DNA of 32,635 nt. It comes from Chlamydiota bacterium. Its GTDB lineage: Bacteria; Chlamydiota; Chlamydiia; Chlamydiales; Parachlamydiaceae. Both the position numbers and the translations under genes were made by a program. The stretch covers positions 1 to 32,635 of the forward strand of contig JABDAE010000017.1 in assembly GCA_013289325.1 (NCBI GenBank), in the 5' to 3' direction. Under the pieces are notes generated by a model that had not been told where the DNA came from, ran no database searches, and saw only the letters and a list, made by a program, of their open reading frames with translations. This document shows positions 17,641 to 24,557 of this stretch, piece after piece (the stretch's first letter is position 1; each line of letters begins with the position of its first letter).

Positions 17641-17835
17641 ATGACGGACGAGAGCGCGGATAGATGGCTTTCTGTAGAGGAAATCTCTCAACATCTAGGC
17701 GTAAAGCGAGATACAATCTACAAATAGACAAATGCCTGCACATAAAGTCGGTCGACTTTGGAAGTTTCAAAAAAAAGAGAGATAGACGTCTGGATTAAGT
17801 CTGGAAAATCTAATTCCAACACAAATGAATCCTGA
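17641..17835 (+). pseudogene. Excisionase-type helix-turn-helix DNA-binding protein, degraded
   Basis: ATG 17641 opens WLSVEEISQHLGVKRDTIYK, the standard start of small excisionase-family HTH proteins, then meets TAG 17725-17727 where the family has a tryptophan (TGG). The rest is recoverable in other frames: MPAHKVGRLWKF in a second frame, then EIDVWIKSGKSN in a third, ending at TGA 17833-17835. One nonsense change and at least two indels have therefore destroyed a roughly 65-residue gene. Intact relatives commonly accompany mobile elements or AlbA/Schlafen regulators, and such a remnant follows here. Confidence 0.82.
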
Positions 17836-17849
17836 GATATGTATAGATA

Positions 17850-18537
17850 ATGAAGCTTGATTTTTTTGATTTTAAAACCATCCGAGAAGATTATGATATA
17901 GAATTCAAGTCCGGAGAAGGAAAGGATGGTAATGGCAGTCTTCCTAAGTGTATTTGGGAGACCTATTCTGCAATGGCAAATACTGAAGGTGGAATGATTT
18001 TTCTTGGCGTCAAAGAGCTAAAAAACGGTTCCCTTGATTTCGTTGGTGTAAAAGATTTCAATAAAGTGATTCGTAACTTATGGAATGGTCTGAATAATCC
18101 TGAAAAGTGAGGGAGCTGGCAAAGGAACATTTTACTATTTAGCGGGAGAGCATCCAATAAAGGGGGATATTGTGCGAGGTTCCGACCTCGACGAAAAAAG
18201 CTCCGAACATTTGGACATTAGGAACTCCGAACAATTGATCATGAACTCCGAACATTTGGACAACATAAACTCCGAACATTTAGAGCAATTGCAGCAAATA
18301 GCAAAAACGGTTAGGGATTCAAAGAAGAGTCCCCAAAATTTTGTTAGACAGATTATTCTTGATCTATGTCAGATAAGAGCACTGTCACTATCAGAGATTG
18401 CTCAATTATTGAGCAGAAAAGAAGATTCTCTCAGGAATCATTATATAAATCCTATGTGTGATCAGGGGATTTTAAAAAGACAATATCCTAATATTCTCAA
18501 CCATCCTAAGCAAAAATATTATACACAAAAAAAATAA
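17850..18537 (+). pseudogene. AlbA/Schlafen-domain ATP-dependent regulator, internally deleted and frameshifted
   Basis: The first 86 codons (17850-18110) encode the AlbA_2 N-terminus (DYDIEFKSGEGKDGNGSLPK, ETYSAMANTEGGMIFLGVKE) and stop at TGA 18108-18110 just after NNPEK. The C-terminal part resumes in another frame from about 18109 (EGAGKGTFYYLAGEHPIKGD), passes through a run of SEHL repeats, and ends with a winged-helix-like tail (LSLSEIAQLLSRKEDSLRNHY...GILKRQYP) at 18537. Relatives of this type are usually about 450-550 residues, so roughly 300 central codons, the ATPase-like region, have been lost, leaving a frameshifted junction. A GTG at 18172 could still drive a 121-residue C-terminal fragment, but no good ribosome site precedes it. 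Confidence 0.82.
18201..18281 (+). repeat. Short coding tandem repeat (SEHL units)
   Basis: CTCCGAACA recurs at 18201, 18225, 18246 and 18270, at spacings of 24, 21 and 24 bp, all multiples of three. It encodes repeated S-E-H/Q-L units in the C-terminal part of the AlbA-type pseudogene. Such SEHL runs are seen in intact relatives of this family. Confidence 0.75.
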
Positions 18538-18553
18538 GGTTACGAGGAATCAT

Positions 18554-19441
18554 ATGCAATTTCTAAAACTATTTTTTGCGTTCTTGTTGATCATCACTAC
18601 TGGTGCTTTTGCGGAACAAAAAGTTGTTCTGATTTCTGGCGCTACAAGTGGGATTGGTCTCGCAACCACAAAAGCATTTCAAGAAAAAGGCTGGAAAGTA
18701 TGGGCAGGCTATCGCCAACATATTCCTGGTGAATTAAAACAAATGGAAAATGTCAGTCTTTGCCATTTGGATGTTACAGATGATCGTCTAGTTCAAGCGG
18801 CTATTGGGACTGTTCTTAAAAAGGATGGAAGAATTGATGCTTTAATCAACAATGCCGGCTATGGGCTCATTGGAATGGAAGAATGTGTGACTCTAAGTGA
18901 AGCTCAACATCTGTTTGATGTTAACTTTTTTGGACCCTTACGGCTTATTCAAGCAGTTCTTCCAACGATGAGAAAACAACAATCCGGCCATATTCTTAAT
19001 ATTAGCAGTGGAGTAGGAATATACTCGCTTCCAGGATTAGGTCTTTATTCTGCTTCAAAATTTGCTTTAGAAGGATTGAGTGAATCATTAGCAGCAACCC
19101 TTATTCATTGGAATATCAAAGTTTCGGTTATCGAGCCTGGGTTTGTAAAAAACGATTGGGGAAAACATTGTATAGTCGGCTCCCGTGCTTGCAATGAAGA
19201 ATTTTACAAGAAATTGACGCAAGGGATTTGCCGGATGCTTTCCACTCCTCAAGGACAACCATGCGACGAAATCGCTGCCTTATTAGTGAAAATTGCTGAA
19301 ACACCTCAACCAGATGTTCGATACCAAACAAATGTCGGAATGAAAGATTGGATTGCCGAAAAACTAGTCGATCCTACAGGAATGACCGAATATCGAGACA
19401 ATCTTCAATTTATAAACCGTCAAATTAAAGATAGCGAATAA
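18554..19441 (+). CDS. Short-chain dehydrogenase/reductase with N-terminal signal peptide
   Basis: 295 residues. A classical SDR core begins at residue ~23: cofactor motif GATSGIG (29-35), NNAGYG, the catalytic serine in ILNISSGVG, and YSASK (Y165, K169). Before it lies MQFLKLFFAFLLIITTGAFA, a typical signal peptide with a cleavage site AFA-E, or a membrane anchor. An export signal on an NAD(P)-dependent SDR is unusual because cofactor is scarce outside the cytoplasm. GAGGAA precedes the ATG at good spacing. The nearest relatives I can name are fungal- and bacterial-type SDRs acting on lipophilic alcohols; the substrate is unknown. A methyltransferase gene follows after 49 bp. Confidence 0.88.
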   Translation: MQFLKLFFAFLLIITTGAFAEQKVVLISGATSGIGLATTKAFQEKGWKVWAGYRQHIPGELKQMENVSLCHLDVTDDRLVQAAIGTVLKKDGRIDALINNAGYGLIGMEECVTLSEAQHLFDVNFFGPLRLIQAVLPTMRKQQSGHILNISSGVGIYSLPGLGLYSASKFALEGLSESLAATLIHWNIKVSVIEPGFVKNDWGKHCIVGSRACNEEFYKKLTQGICRMLSTPQGQPCDEIAALLVKIAETPQPDVRYQTNVGMKDWIAEKLVDPTGMTEYRDNLQFINRQIKDSE

Positions 19442-19490
19442 CATCCATGCGAATTTTCCTAACAATGAGCTGGCTATACGAGGAAAGAAG

Positions 19491-20081
19491 ATGAATATAG
19501 ATTTAATGAATAATGAATTTTACAATACCTATGCTGATAGTTTTGATAAAATTCCATTTGATGAGGCTCTCATTCCCTTAATTTTAAAACATTTACCTGT
19601 ATCTCGTTGCGATATTCTTGAAATTGGTTCAGGAGCAGGGGCTTTAGCTTCATGGATGTCAAAACTTGGACATAATGTCATATGTATAGAACCTGCAGAA
19701 AAGCCCGCTAAAAAGGCCACAGAAAAAGGATTAGATGTACGTCTAATGCGGTTTCAGGATTTTTCTATAATCCAAAAATTTGATGGGTTATTTGCAATTT
19801 CATCGTTAATTCATATTCCTAGATCAGATACGCCTTTGCAAATACAGAAAATGTCGCAATTGCTTAAACGTGAGGGGGTGGCTTTTGTTAGTTTTATTGA
19901 AGGTGATTGCGAAGGTTATGAAGACCCTACAGGGAAGGGCAAGAATCGATTTTTTTCTAAATTTACGCAAGATGAATTGAATATTTTGTTATCATCATAT
20001 TTTTCAATCATTGAAATTCACAGAATTGAAGTCAAAAAAATGAACCAGTCTTTCTTTTTAATGGTCTTAAAACCGATATAA
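19491..20081 (+). CDS. Class I SAM-dependent methyltransferase
   Basis: 196 residues with motif I ILEIGSGAGALASWMSK (residues 42-58), motif II VICIEPAE, and the post-motif LFAISSLIHIPRSD...MSQLLKREGVAFVSF typical of Methyltransf_11/25 proteins. It would transfer a methyl group from SAM to a small molecule, but nothing fixes the substrate. AGGAAAG precedes the ATG. The same TACGAGGAA block occurs before the upstream SDR gene, and spacing (49 bp) allows co-transcription. After its stop, 154 bp to the next gene (20082-20235) show nothing recognisable. Confidence 0.88.
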   Translation: MNIDLMNNEFYNTYADSFDKIPFDEALIPLILKHLPVSRCDILEIGSGAGALASWMSKLGHNVICIEPAEKPAKKATEKGLDVRLMRFQDFSIIQKFDGLFAISSLIHIPRSDTPLQIQKMSQLLKREGVAFVSFIEGDCEGYEDPTGKGKNRFFSKFTQDELNILLSSYFSIIEIHRIEVKKMNQSFFLMVLKPI

Positions 20082-20235
20082 ATGATTTTTCTTGTGCTTA
20101 AGAGTATGTCGATTTTTGGATTCCTATTAAAAATCATCCTTCCTATAGTCAAATGGGAGGGGTATAACTTCAATAAAGAAATTATTGCTATAGAGGTCAG
20201 CTCAGAATTCAAATTATAAAACACGTTAAGGCTTT

Positions 20236-21381
20236 TTACCTTCTCTCATTTATTTTTGTCGTTCTTTCCAATATCCAATCTGTCATGATATTCAGTGCTG
20301 AAGGCGCTATTGTTTCTTCAGTTTGTTCATACTCATCCCACGATCCTATCTCGCATGTTTGGAATGCATGATTGAGCTTGGGCAACTCAATGATTGCATA
20401 GTCTTTATTATCAGCTTCTTTGAGCGCCCCATCGATGAAAGGAAGGTTTTGTTTTGGCGATACCACTAGATCAAGGTCACCATTCAGCACTAACGTAGGA
20501 ATTGTAATATGTCTCAAAGCGATAGCAGGTTCATAAGGAAAGTAAAAGTGACCCCATGGAGAATTAAATCTTTTTATCAGTTCTTCAGTTAAGACAGAAT
20601 GGATCTTAACCCATATTTTTTGATTCTCAGTCAATCCAGATAAGAATTTTGCAAGAGCTTCGTGTATTTGCTCTTTGGCCACATCGCGATTAATTTCTTT
20701 TTTTACAATTCCTGTAAAAATTTTTCGAACTTGAGTATCAATGGCAATCATTTCCTCATCTACTCCATTTCCAAGGTGGAGTAATCTTCCCTGTTCGCAA
20801 AAAATTTCTTCTCCGTTTACACCAGTTCCAGCCATTAGCACAATAAAGGCTACATCATTTGATTTTGCTGCGAGCATAGGTGCTACAATTCCGCCTTCGC
20901 TATGACCAACAAGGCCGATCTGGTTTTTAATAATTTCAGGTCTTGATTTCAAGTATTCGATGCCTTTAGCAACATCATCACAAAAGTCCTCTATCGTTGC
21001 GTTATCATAAATTCCAGTGGATTTTCCGACGCCGCGCTTATCAAAGCGGAGCACTGCTATACCATGTCTTGTGAAGTGATCAGACAACACGAAAAAAGGT
21101 TTATGGCCAAGGATTGTTTCATCACGATCTAAAGCTGAAGAACCGTGAATGAGAATGACAGCAGGAAATGCCCCGATTGTTCTAGGTAATGTCAGAGTTC
21201 CTGAAAGCGATATTTCAGAATTTCCAAAACTGACTTCTTCTACAACGTAAGGAAAGGGAGGTTTTGGTTCTTGAGAACGATTTTTTTGATTTGTTTGTAA
21301 CATATGCTCTTCACCAATAAGAAATTGCAAAGAGAAGAAAAAACACATGATGAAAAGAGTTGTGAAATTCATATTTTTCAT
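20236..21381 (-). CDS. Exported alpha/beta hydrolase (dienelactone hydrolase/esterase-like)
   Basis: The frame is open back to 21543, but ATG 21381 is preferred because it begins a signal peptide (MNFTTLFIMCFFFSLQFLIGEE); the longer form would overlap the upstream gene and hide it. The 381-residue product has the oxyanion region LIHGSSALDRDE, a nucleophile elbow GLVGHSEGG (S161), a catalytic acid in LNGDLDLVVS (D304), and histidine in LNHAF (H338). The hydrolase class resembles secreted YvaM/DUF3887-type esterases acting on small esters. It lies 133 bp downstream of the deaminase fusion on the same strand and could be co-transcribed. No clear ribosome site precedes 21381. Confidence 0.87.
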   Translation of the reverse strand: MKNMNFTTLFIMCFFFSLQFLIGEEHMLQTNQKNRSQEPKPPFPYVVEEVSFGNSEISLSGTLTLPRTIGAFPAVILIHGSSALDRDETILGHKPFFVLSDHFTRHGIAVLRFDKRGVGKSTGIYDNATIEDFCDDVAKGIEYLKSRPEIIKNQIGLVGHSEGGIVAPMLAAKSNDVAFIVLMAGTGVNGEEIFCEQGRLLHLGNGVDEEMIAIDTQVRKIFTGIVKKEINRDVAKEQIHEALAKFLSGLTENQKIWVKIHSVLTEELIKRFNSPWGHFYFPYEPAIALRHITIPTLVLNGDLDLVVSPKQNLPFIDGALKEADNKDYAIIELPKLNHAFQTCEIGSWDEYEQTEETIAPSALNIMTDWILERTTKINERR

Positions 21382-21514
21382 CTGCCAAGAATTTCTACGG
21401 GATTCGGTTGCCAAATTGGCATATCTTTGATTCTGTGAGCAAAATATCCCCAAAATCCTTAATAATCGTTTCTTATCGGATGACGCATTCTTTTTGAGCG
21501 GCCAACATTCGTGT

Positions 21515-22417
21515 TTAACTTCTTCCTCGGTTAATCTGTTCAATAAATTTTTCCCTCATGAAGCCCCCATGAACTCTTAGTTGAGGTGTTGCTTTTCTAT
21601 TTATTTCAAGAAGGTGCACATCTGGATTGCTACCTTTTTCATGAGGAGCTCCATAAAAAACTTGCAAAATTCCAGATTTAATAATAGCCGTTGAACACAT
21701 TCCACAAGATTCAGCATTCGCATAAAGAATGCAGCCTTCAAGTTTTTTCTTCCCCAGAATCTTGCAGGCTAATTGGATTGCCTCTATTTCCGCATGAGCG
21801 ATCGCTAGCTGCTTGGTATTTGCTTGATTATGAGCGATAGATAAGATGTTATTTTCGGAATCAGTAATGATAGCAGCAAAGGGGGGATTCCCTTCTTGAA
21901 TAGCGATTTCAACTTCTTCATAAACCAAATTCATAATTCTTTCTTGTTCTGGGGATAAGATCAAATTTGATTCTGTATCATCGGATGAAAGAAGAAGGTC
22001 ATTAACAACTTCCATGCACAGATCTGAGATTTTCGGATCTGAATCTAAACATTCCTTGATTATGAGAATTGCATTGCGAATTTCAAGAGGTAGTTCTTCT
22101 GATAGTGCATTTTCTCCTAGCCAAGAGCTGTCCCGAGTTTTTTTGTCGGGCCAACGAGAATAAGCCACCCATAGCCCATCAGATGTTCTATGTAAACAAG
22201 AGCCGATAGCACCACGATATTTAATAAAATATTGGGCAACTTTACTCCAGGCTTCTTGATACTCATTTTCTCTGCCTGGTTTGAGATATCCTTGATAAAT
22301 AACCGCAAACATTTTTTGAGATGATTCCTTTTCAGAAAGTTGATTTAAATGAATTTCGGCTTTCAATGCAGATAGGGGAAACAGAAAAAAGCATAACAGC
22401 TTTAAAACTTTGATCAT
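21515..22417 (-). CDS. Exported two-domain protein: ABM-like domain plus zinc nucleoside deaminase domain
   Basis: 300 residues. An N-terminal signal peptide (MIKVLKLLCFFLFPLSALKA, cleavage near residue 20) is followed by a ferredoxin-like antibiotic-biosynthesis-monooxygenase (ABM) type segment (MFAVIYQGYLKPGRENEY...GAIGSCLHRTSDG, residues ~36-100). The C-terminal half (~155-258) is a CMP/dCMP-tRNA adenosine-type deaminase: HAE motif (H208, E210) and second zinc motif ESCGMC (C238, C241), with substrate strand NPPFAAIITD. The usual PCxMC is here SC, losing the proline. All three zinc ligands and the proton-shuttling glutamate remain, so activity is plausible. The combination with a signal peptide is odd for a nucleotide-metabolism enzyme. 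AAGGAA precedes the ATG. Confidence 0.8.
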   Translation of the reverse strand: MIKVLKLLCFFLFPLSALKAEIHLNQLSEKESSQKMFAVIYQGYLKPGRENEYQEAWSKVAQYFIKYRGAIGSCLHRTSDGLWVAYSRWPDKKTRDSSWLGENALSEELPLEIRNAILIIKECLDSDPKISDLCMEVVNDLLLSSDDTESNLILSPEQERIMNLVYEEVEIAIQEGNPPFAAIITDSENNILSIAHNQANTKQLAIAHAEIEAIQLACKILGKKKLEGCILYANAESCGMCSTAIIKSGILQVFYGAPHEKGSNPDVHLLEINRKATPQLRVHGGFMREKFIEQINRGRS

Positions 22418-22506
22418 CTCATTCCTTGCTTAATTCGAATCTCAAAGGTGCTTTTTCCCTGGAATAAATGATTGTGCATCATCCACCACCCTGACTTAAA
22501 ACCACA

Positions 22507-22533
22507 AAGGGCATTCTCATTGAGAATGCCCTT
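22507..22533 (-). terminator. Hairpin terminator behind tRNA-Pro
   Basis: AAGGGCATTCTCA and TGAGAATGCCCTT are exact inverted repeats around one central base. The hairpin begins about 20 bp past the 3' end of the tRNA on the minus strand and is followed by a T-rich stretch (TTTGTGGTTTT). It probably ends the tRNA transcript. Confidence 0.7.
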
Positions 22534-22553
22534 AAGTGACTTATGAGAAAAAA

Positions 22554-22628
22554 TCTGAGTGAGAGGATTTGAACCTCCGACCCCTTGCCCCCCAGGCAAG
22601 TGCGCTAGCCAAGCTGCGCTACACCCAG
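22554..22628 (-). tRNA. tRNA-Pro, anticodon GGG
   Basis: Read on the minus strand, the acceptor arms CTGGGTG and CACTCAG pair fully (one G-U). The anticodon arm is CTTGC-CTGGGGG-GCAAG, giving anticodon GGG in the 7-base loop. The T arm is GGAGG-TTCAAAT-CCTCT and the discriminator is A. The 3' CCA is not encoded. The full cloverleaf (75 nt) is intact. Confidence 0.95.
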
Positions 22629-22646
22629 ATATAAAACTTGATGAAT

Positions 22647-22904
22647 TTAAACTCCGGCCATTCCTTCAAATTCGAATTCCGATTTTTTAAATTCTTTGAC
22701 ACCAATTCTTGCACACTCTTCGATAATCTTTTCTAAATTATCTTCAGAAATATTGACCTCTGCAGCCGATATATCGACAGAAATGGAAGCGCTAAATGAA
22801 GTGCCGCCCTTAATCCCTTTTACCTTAAAGTTAGCAAAAAGCCCATCTTTTTTTTTGGAAATATTGATAAAGCGGATGAGGTTATTCTCTGCGATGTTTT
22901 TCAT
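22647..22904 (-). CDS. Small hypothetical protein of unknown function
   Basis: 85 residues; I do not recognise a family. It is soluble, mixed alpha/beta by appearance, with an alternating beta-like stretch (GTSFSASISVDISAAEVNIS) followed by an acidic amphipathic helix (SEDNLEKIIEECARIGVKEF). There is no signal peptide or membrane helix. Codon use looks coding and the stop lies 18 bp before the tRNA. An 8-bp hairpin directly upstream of the ATG holds the only G-rich ribosome-site candidate in its loop. No functional call is made. Confidence 0.6.
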   Translation of the reverse strand: MKNIAENNLIRFINISKKKDGLFANFKVKGIKGGTSFSASISVDISAAEVNISEDNLEKIIEECARIGVKEFKKSEFEFEGMAGV

Positions 22905-22905
22905 G

Positions 22906-22924
22906 ACTAAAAGCCCCTTTTAGT
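22906..22924 (-). promoter_or_regulatory. Hairpin enclosing the ribosome site of the small hypothetical gene
   Basis: ACTAAAAG (22906-22913) and CTTTTAGT (22917-22924) are perfect inverted arms with a 3-base GGG loop on the minus strand. The start codon at 22904 is one base away. The AAAGGGG ribosome-site candidate is inside the structure, so folding could limit translation. Confidence 0.45.
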
Positions 22925-23008
22925 TAAAAGCTTTGATAAAGAGAGAGAGTAGAGGCAAGATCTTAATCGTTTTCCAGATTTATCGTCAATGATTAACAAA
23001 TCCGTAAC

Positions 23009-23037
23009 TTGCTGTAAATATGTAAAAATGCTATTAT
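23009..23037 (+). promoter_or_regulatory. Sigma70-like promoter of the toxin-antitoxin operon
   Basis: TTGCTG (23009-23014) and TATTAT (23032-23037) have a 17-bp spacer. AGGAGG (23046-23051) lies 4 bp before the antitoxin ATG at 23056. Confidence 0.65.
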
Positions 23038-23055
23038 GTAAGAAAAGGAGGATAT

Positions 23056-23313
23056 ATGTCTTTACACCATCAAGATCAGACAAGATTTACTTTCGAATTA
23101 CCTGTAGTTGATCATAAAAAATTAAAAGCAATAGCTGCTCTTGCGGGCATTTCTTTGAAAGAACTTATTCTTGGATGTCTTCAAGAAAATCTATTAAGTG
23201 AAAACGTCCCAAACGAAGAAACAATTAGAGTTTTCAAAGATACTGATGAAGGGAAAAATATAATCCGTTATAAAAATGCAGACGATTTGATTGACAAGCT
23301 CGGGCTTAAATAA
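23056..23313 (+). CDS. Type II antitoxin, RelB/DinJ-like ribbon-helix-helix protein
   Basis: 85 residues. The N-terminal half has a ribbon-helix-helix character (RFTFELPVVDHKKLKAIAALAGISLKELI). The C-terminal tail PNEETIRVFKDTDEGKNIIRYKNADDLIDKLGL is the toxin-wrapping segment common to antitoxins of the RelE/YafQ toxins. Such proteins neutralise the toxin and repress the operon. Promoter and ribosome site are strong and the ORF is intact. The stop codon TAA lies in the left target duplication of the palindromic element. Before insertion it overlapped the toxin start as TAATG. The cognate toxin at 23481 is broken, so this antitoxin now appears to be an orphan. Confidence 0.82.
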   Translation: MSLHHQDQTRFTFELPVVDHKKLKAIAALAGISLKELILGCLQENLLSENVPNEETIRVFKDTDEGKNIIRYKNADDLIDKLGLK

Positions 23314-23314
23314 T

Positions 23315-23477
23315 CCTAAAAACGGCAGTTGGAGACGGCAACTTAACGCAATCTCTTGAACCAGAATCATTTGCAATGGGGTGGTCCTTCACCATTTGGG
23401 AATGTCCCACCCCATTGCAAAATGATTCTAATTCAAGATCTTGCATTAATTTGCCATCTCGAACTGCCGTTTCTAGG
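23315..23477 (+). mobile_element. 163-bp palindromic MITE, copy 2, between antitoxin and toxin
   Basis: It has the same length and termini as the copy at 8944-9106, differing at only two bases near the right arm (AAAATGATTC here, AAAGTAATTC there). It is flanked by a different 5-bp duplication, ATAAT (23310-23314 and 23478-23482), which shows separate transposition rather than segmental duplication. The insertion point falls inside the TAATG stop/start junction of the toxin-antitoxin operon. Both the antitoxin stop and the toxin ATG are rebuilt by the duplicated bases. Confidence 0.94.
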
Positions 23478-23480
23478 ATA

Positions 23481-23746
23481 ATGCTAAAAATTGCCACGAC
23501 AACGAAGTTTGATAAAGAAACCGCGGTTCTTAAAAAGCGCGGTAAGGATATGTCTAAGCTTGGAAATGTCATCATAAAATTATGCAACGAAGAGCCGTTA
23601 GATAAAAAATATCGAAATCATCGGCTAAAAGGAAACTTTAAAGGTAGGTGGGAATGCCATATAGAACCAGATGGTTATTGATCTATTGCAAAACAAACAC
23701 AGAAATCATATTCGAATGAACAGGATCCCATTCTGATCTATTTTAA
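23481..23746 (+). pseudogene. YafQ/RelE-family mRNA interferase toxin, inactivated
   Basis: ATG 23481 starts MLKIATTTKFDKETAVLKKRGKD, and the frame continues to RWECHIEPDGY then TGA 23679-23681. YafQ proteins continue EPDW-LLIY. One missing T at the tryptophan codon shifts the frame; reading on in the next frame gives LLIYCKTNTEIIFE, a TGA, then TGSHSDLF and TAA 23744-23746. The TGA stands where YafQ has the conserved arginine (CGA to TGA) of the FERTG motif. The corrected gene would be about 88 residues, the normal YafQ size. Both lesions hit active-site positions, and no functional toxin should be made. Its 3' end overlaps convergent mscS by 9 bp. Confidence 0.9.
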
Positions 23747-24550
23747 TAGATCAGCGGAATAAATCACTGGCTTATGCCTTGCAAGCGAGATCCCTTCTGC
23801 CTCCATCTTGTCTTTGATGTTTTTCGTCTGCTCCCAATAGACATCCCAATAATCATCAACAGTTGTCCAAGCGCGCAGTTGCAGATTTATACCTGTTTCT
23901 GAGATGGAAGCGATCATGGCTTGTGGGGATGGCTTTTGTAAAAACTTTTTTTCTTCTTTAGCTATTTCATTAAGCACTTTTAAGCCCTTGTCGATGGAGC
24001 TTGCGTGATCCACTTGAATAATGAGATCCATTCTTCTTAGGCCATTTTTCGTAAGATTTTTAATCGATTCATTAGAGATGCGACTATTGGGGATAGAGAT
24101 AAAGAGACCATCAGATGAGTGCAGTATCGTTGTAAAGAGGCCAATCTCTTTTACCGTACCGCTAATAGAGCCGCACTCAATTTGATCGCCGGCTTTAAAC
24201 GGGCGCAAGACTAAAAGTAAAATGCCAGCTGCTATATTGCTTAGGGTATCTCTTAAGGCTAGACCAATTGCAAGCCCGCAAGTGCCCAATAGAGCGATTA
24301 TGCTTGTGGTGTTAACTCCAAAGCGATCTAAAATTAGCAAAGCCGCAATGGCGTAAATAGTATAGGTCATCCCCGCACATATAATCTTTAGCAAATTGGC
24401 GTCGAGTTTATGAAATTTGTTATTTGTTTTCTCAATGGATCTTTGGATCAACTTTGCAGAAAAGACAGCGCCAAAGATAATGGCAATTGCGAGTAAAAAA
24501 TTTGTGGTAAATTGAAAAAGTAATACGTAACCGGTTGTCAAAGAGTTCAT
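23738..24550 (-). CDS. mscS: Small-conductance mechanosensitive channel, MscS family
   Basis: 270 residues, the size of E. coli MscS. Three N-terminal membrane helices are followed by the pore-lining helix TM3 (SIIALLGTCGLAIGLALRDTLSNIAAGILLLVLRPFKAGDQI) with the GLALRDTLSN signature, then the beta domain (GTVKEIGLFTTILHSSDG, ISIPNSRI) and a C-terminal cytoplasmic domain. It releases solutes under hypo-osmotic stress from the inner membrane. It starts 7 bp after ruvA on the same strand, so it is likely part of a ruvC-ruvA-mscS transcript. Together with Kdp it covers both K+ uptake and osmotic release, though the genes are far apart. Confidence 0.94.
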   Translation of the reverse strand: MNSLTTGYVLLFQFTTNFLLAIAIIFGAVFSAKLIQRSIEKTNNKFHKLDANLLKIICAGMTYTIYAIAALLILDRFGVNTTSIIALLGTCGLAIGLALRDTLSNIAAGILLLVLRPFKAGDQIECGSISGTVKEIGLFTTILHSSDGLFISIPNSRISNESIKNLTKNGLRRMDLIIQVDHASSIDKGLKVLNEIAKEEKKFLQKPSPQAMIASISETGINLQLRAWTTVDDYWDVYWEQTKNIKDKMEAEGISLARHKPVIYSADLLK

Positions 24551-24557
24551 TCTTACC

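Noticed and set aside
21382-21543. 54-residue upstream extension of the alpha/beta hydrolase
   Set aside because: It would overlap the deaminase-fusion gene and bury the signal peptide that starts at 21381.
22414-22599. Minus-strand ORF overlapping tRNA-Pro and its terminator
   Set aside because: It is read through a structural RNA and hairpin and has no protein-family features.
22554-22628. tRNA-Pro as an integration site for a genomic island
   Set aside because: No direct repeat of the tRNA 3' end and no integrase were found in the window.
23376-23480. Longer toxin ORF starting inside the palindromic element
   Set aside because: The extra residues are element sequence, identical in type to those before the efflux gene. 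The toxin ATG at 23481 is the ancestral start.
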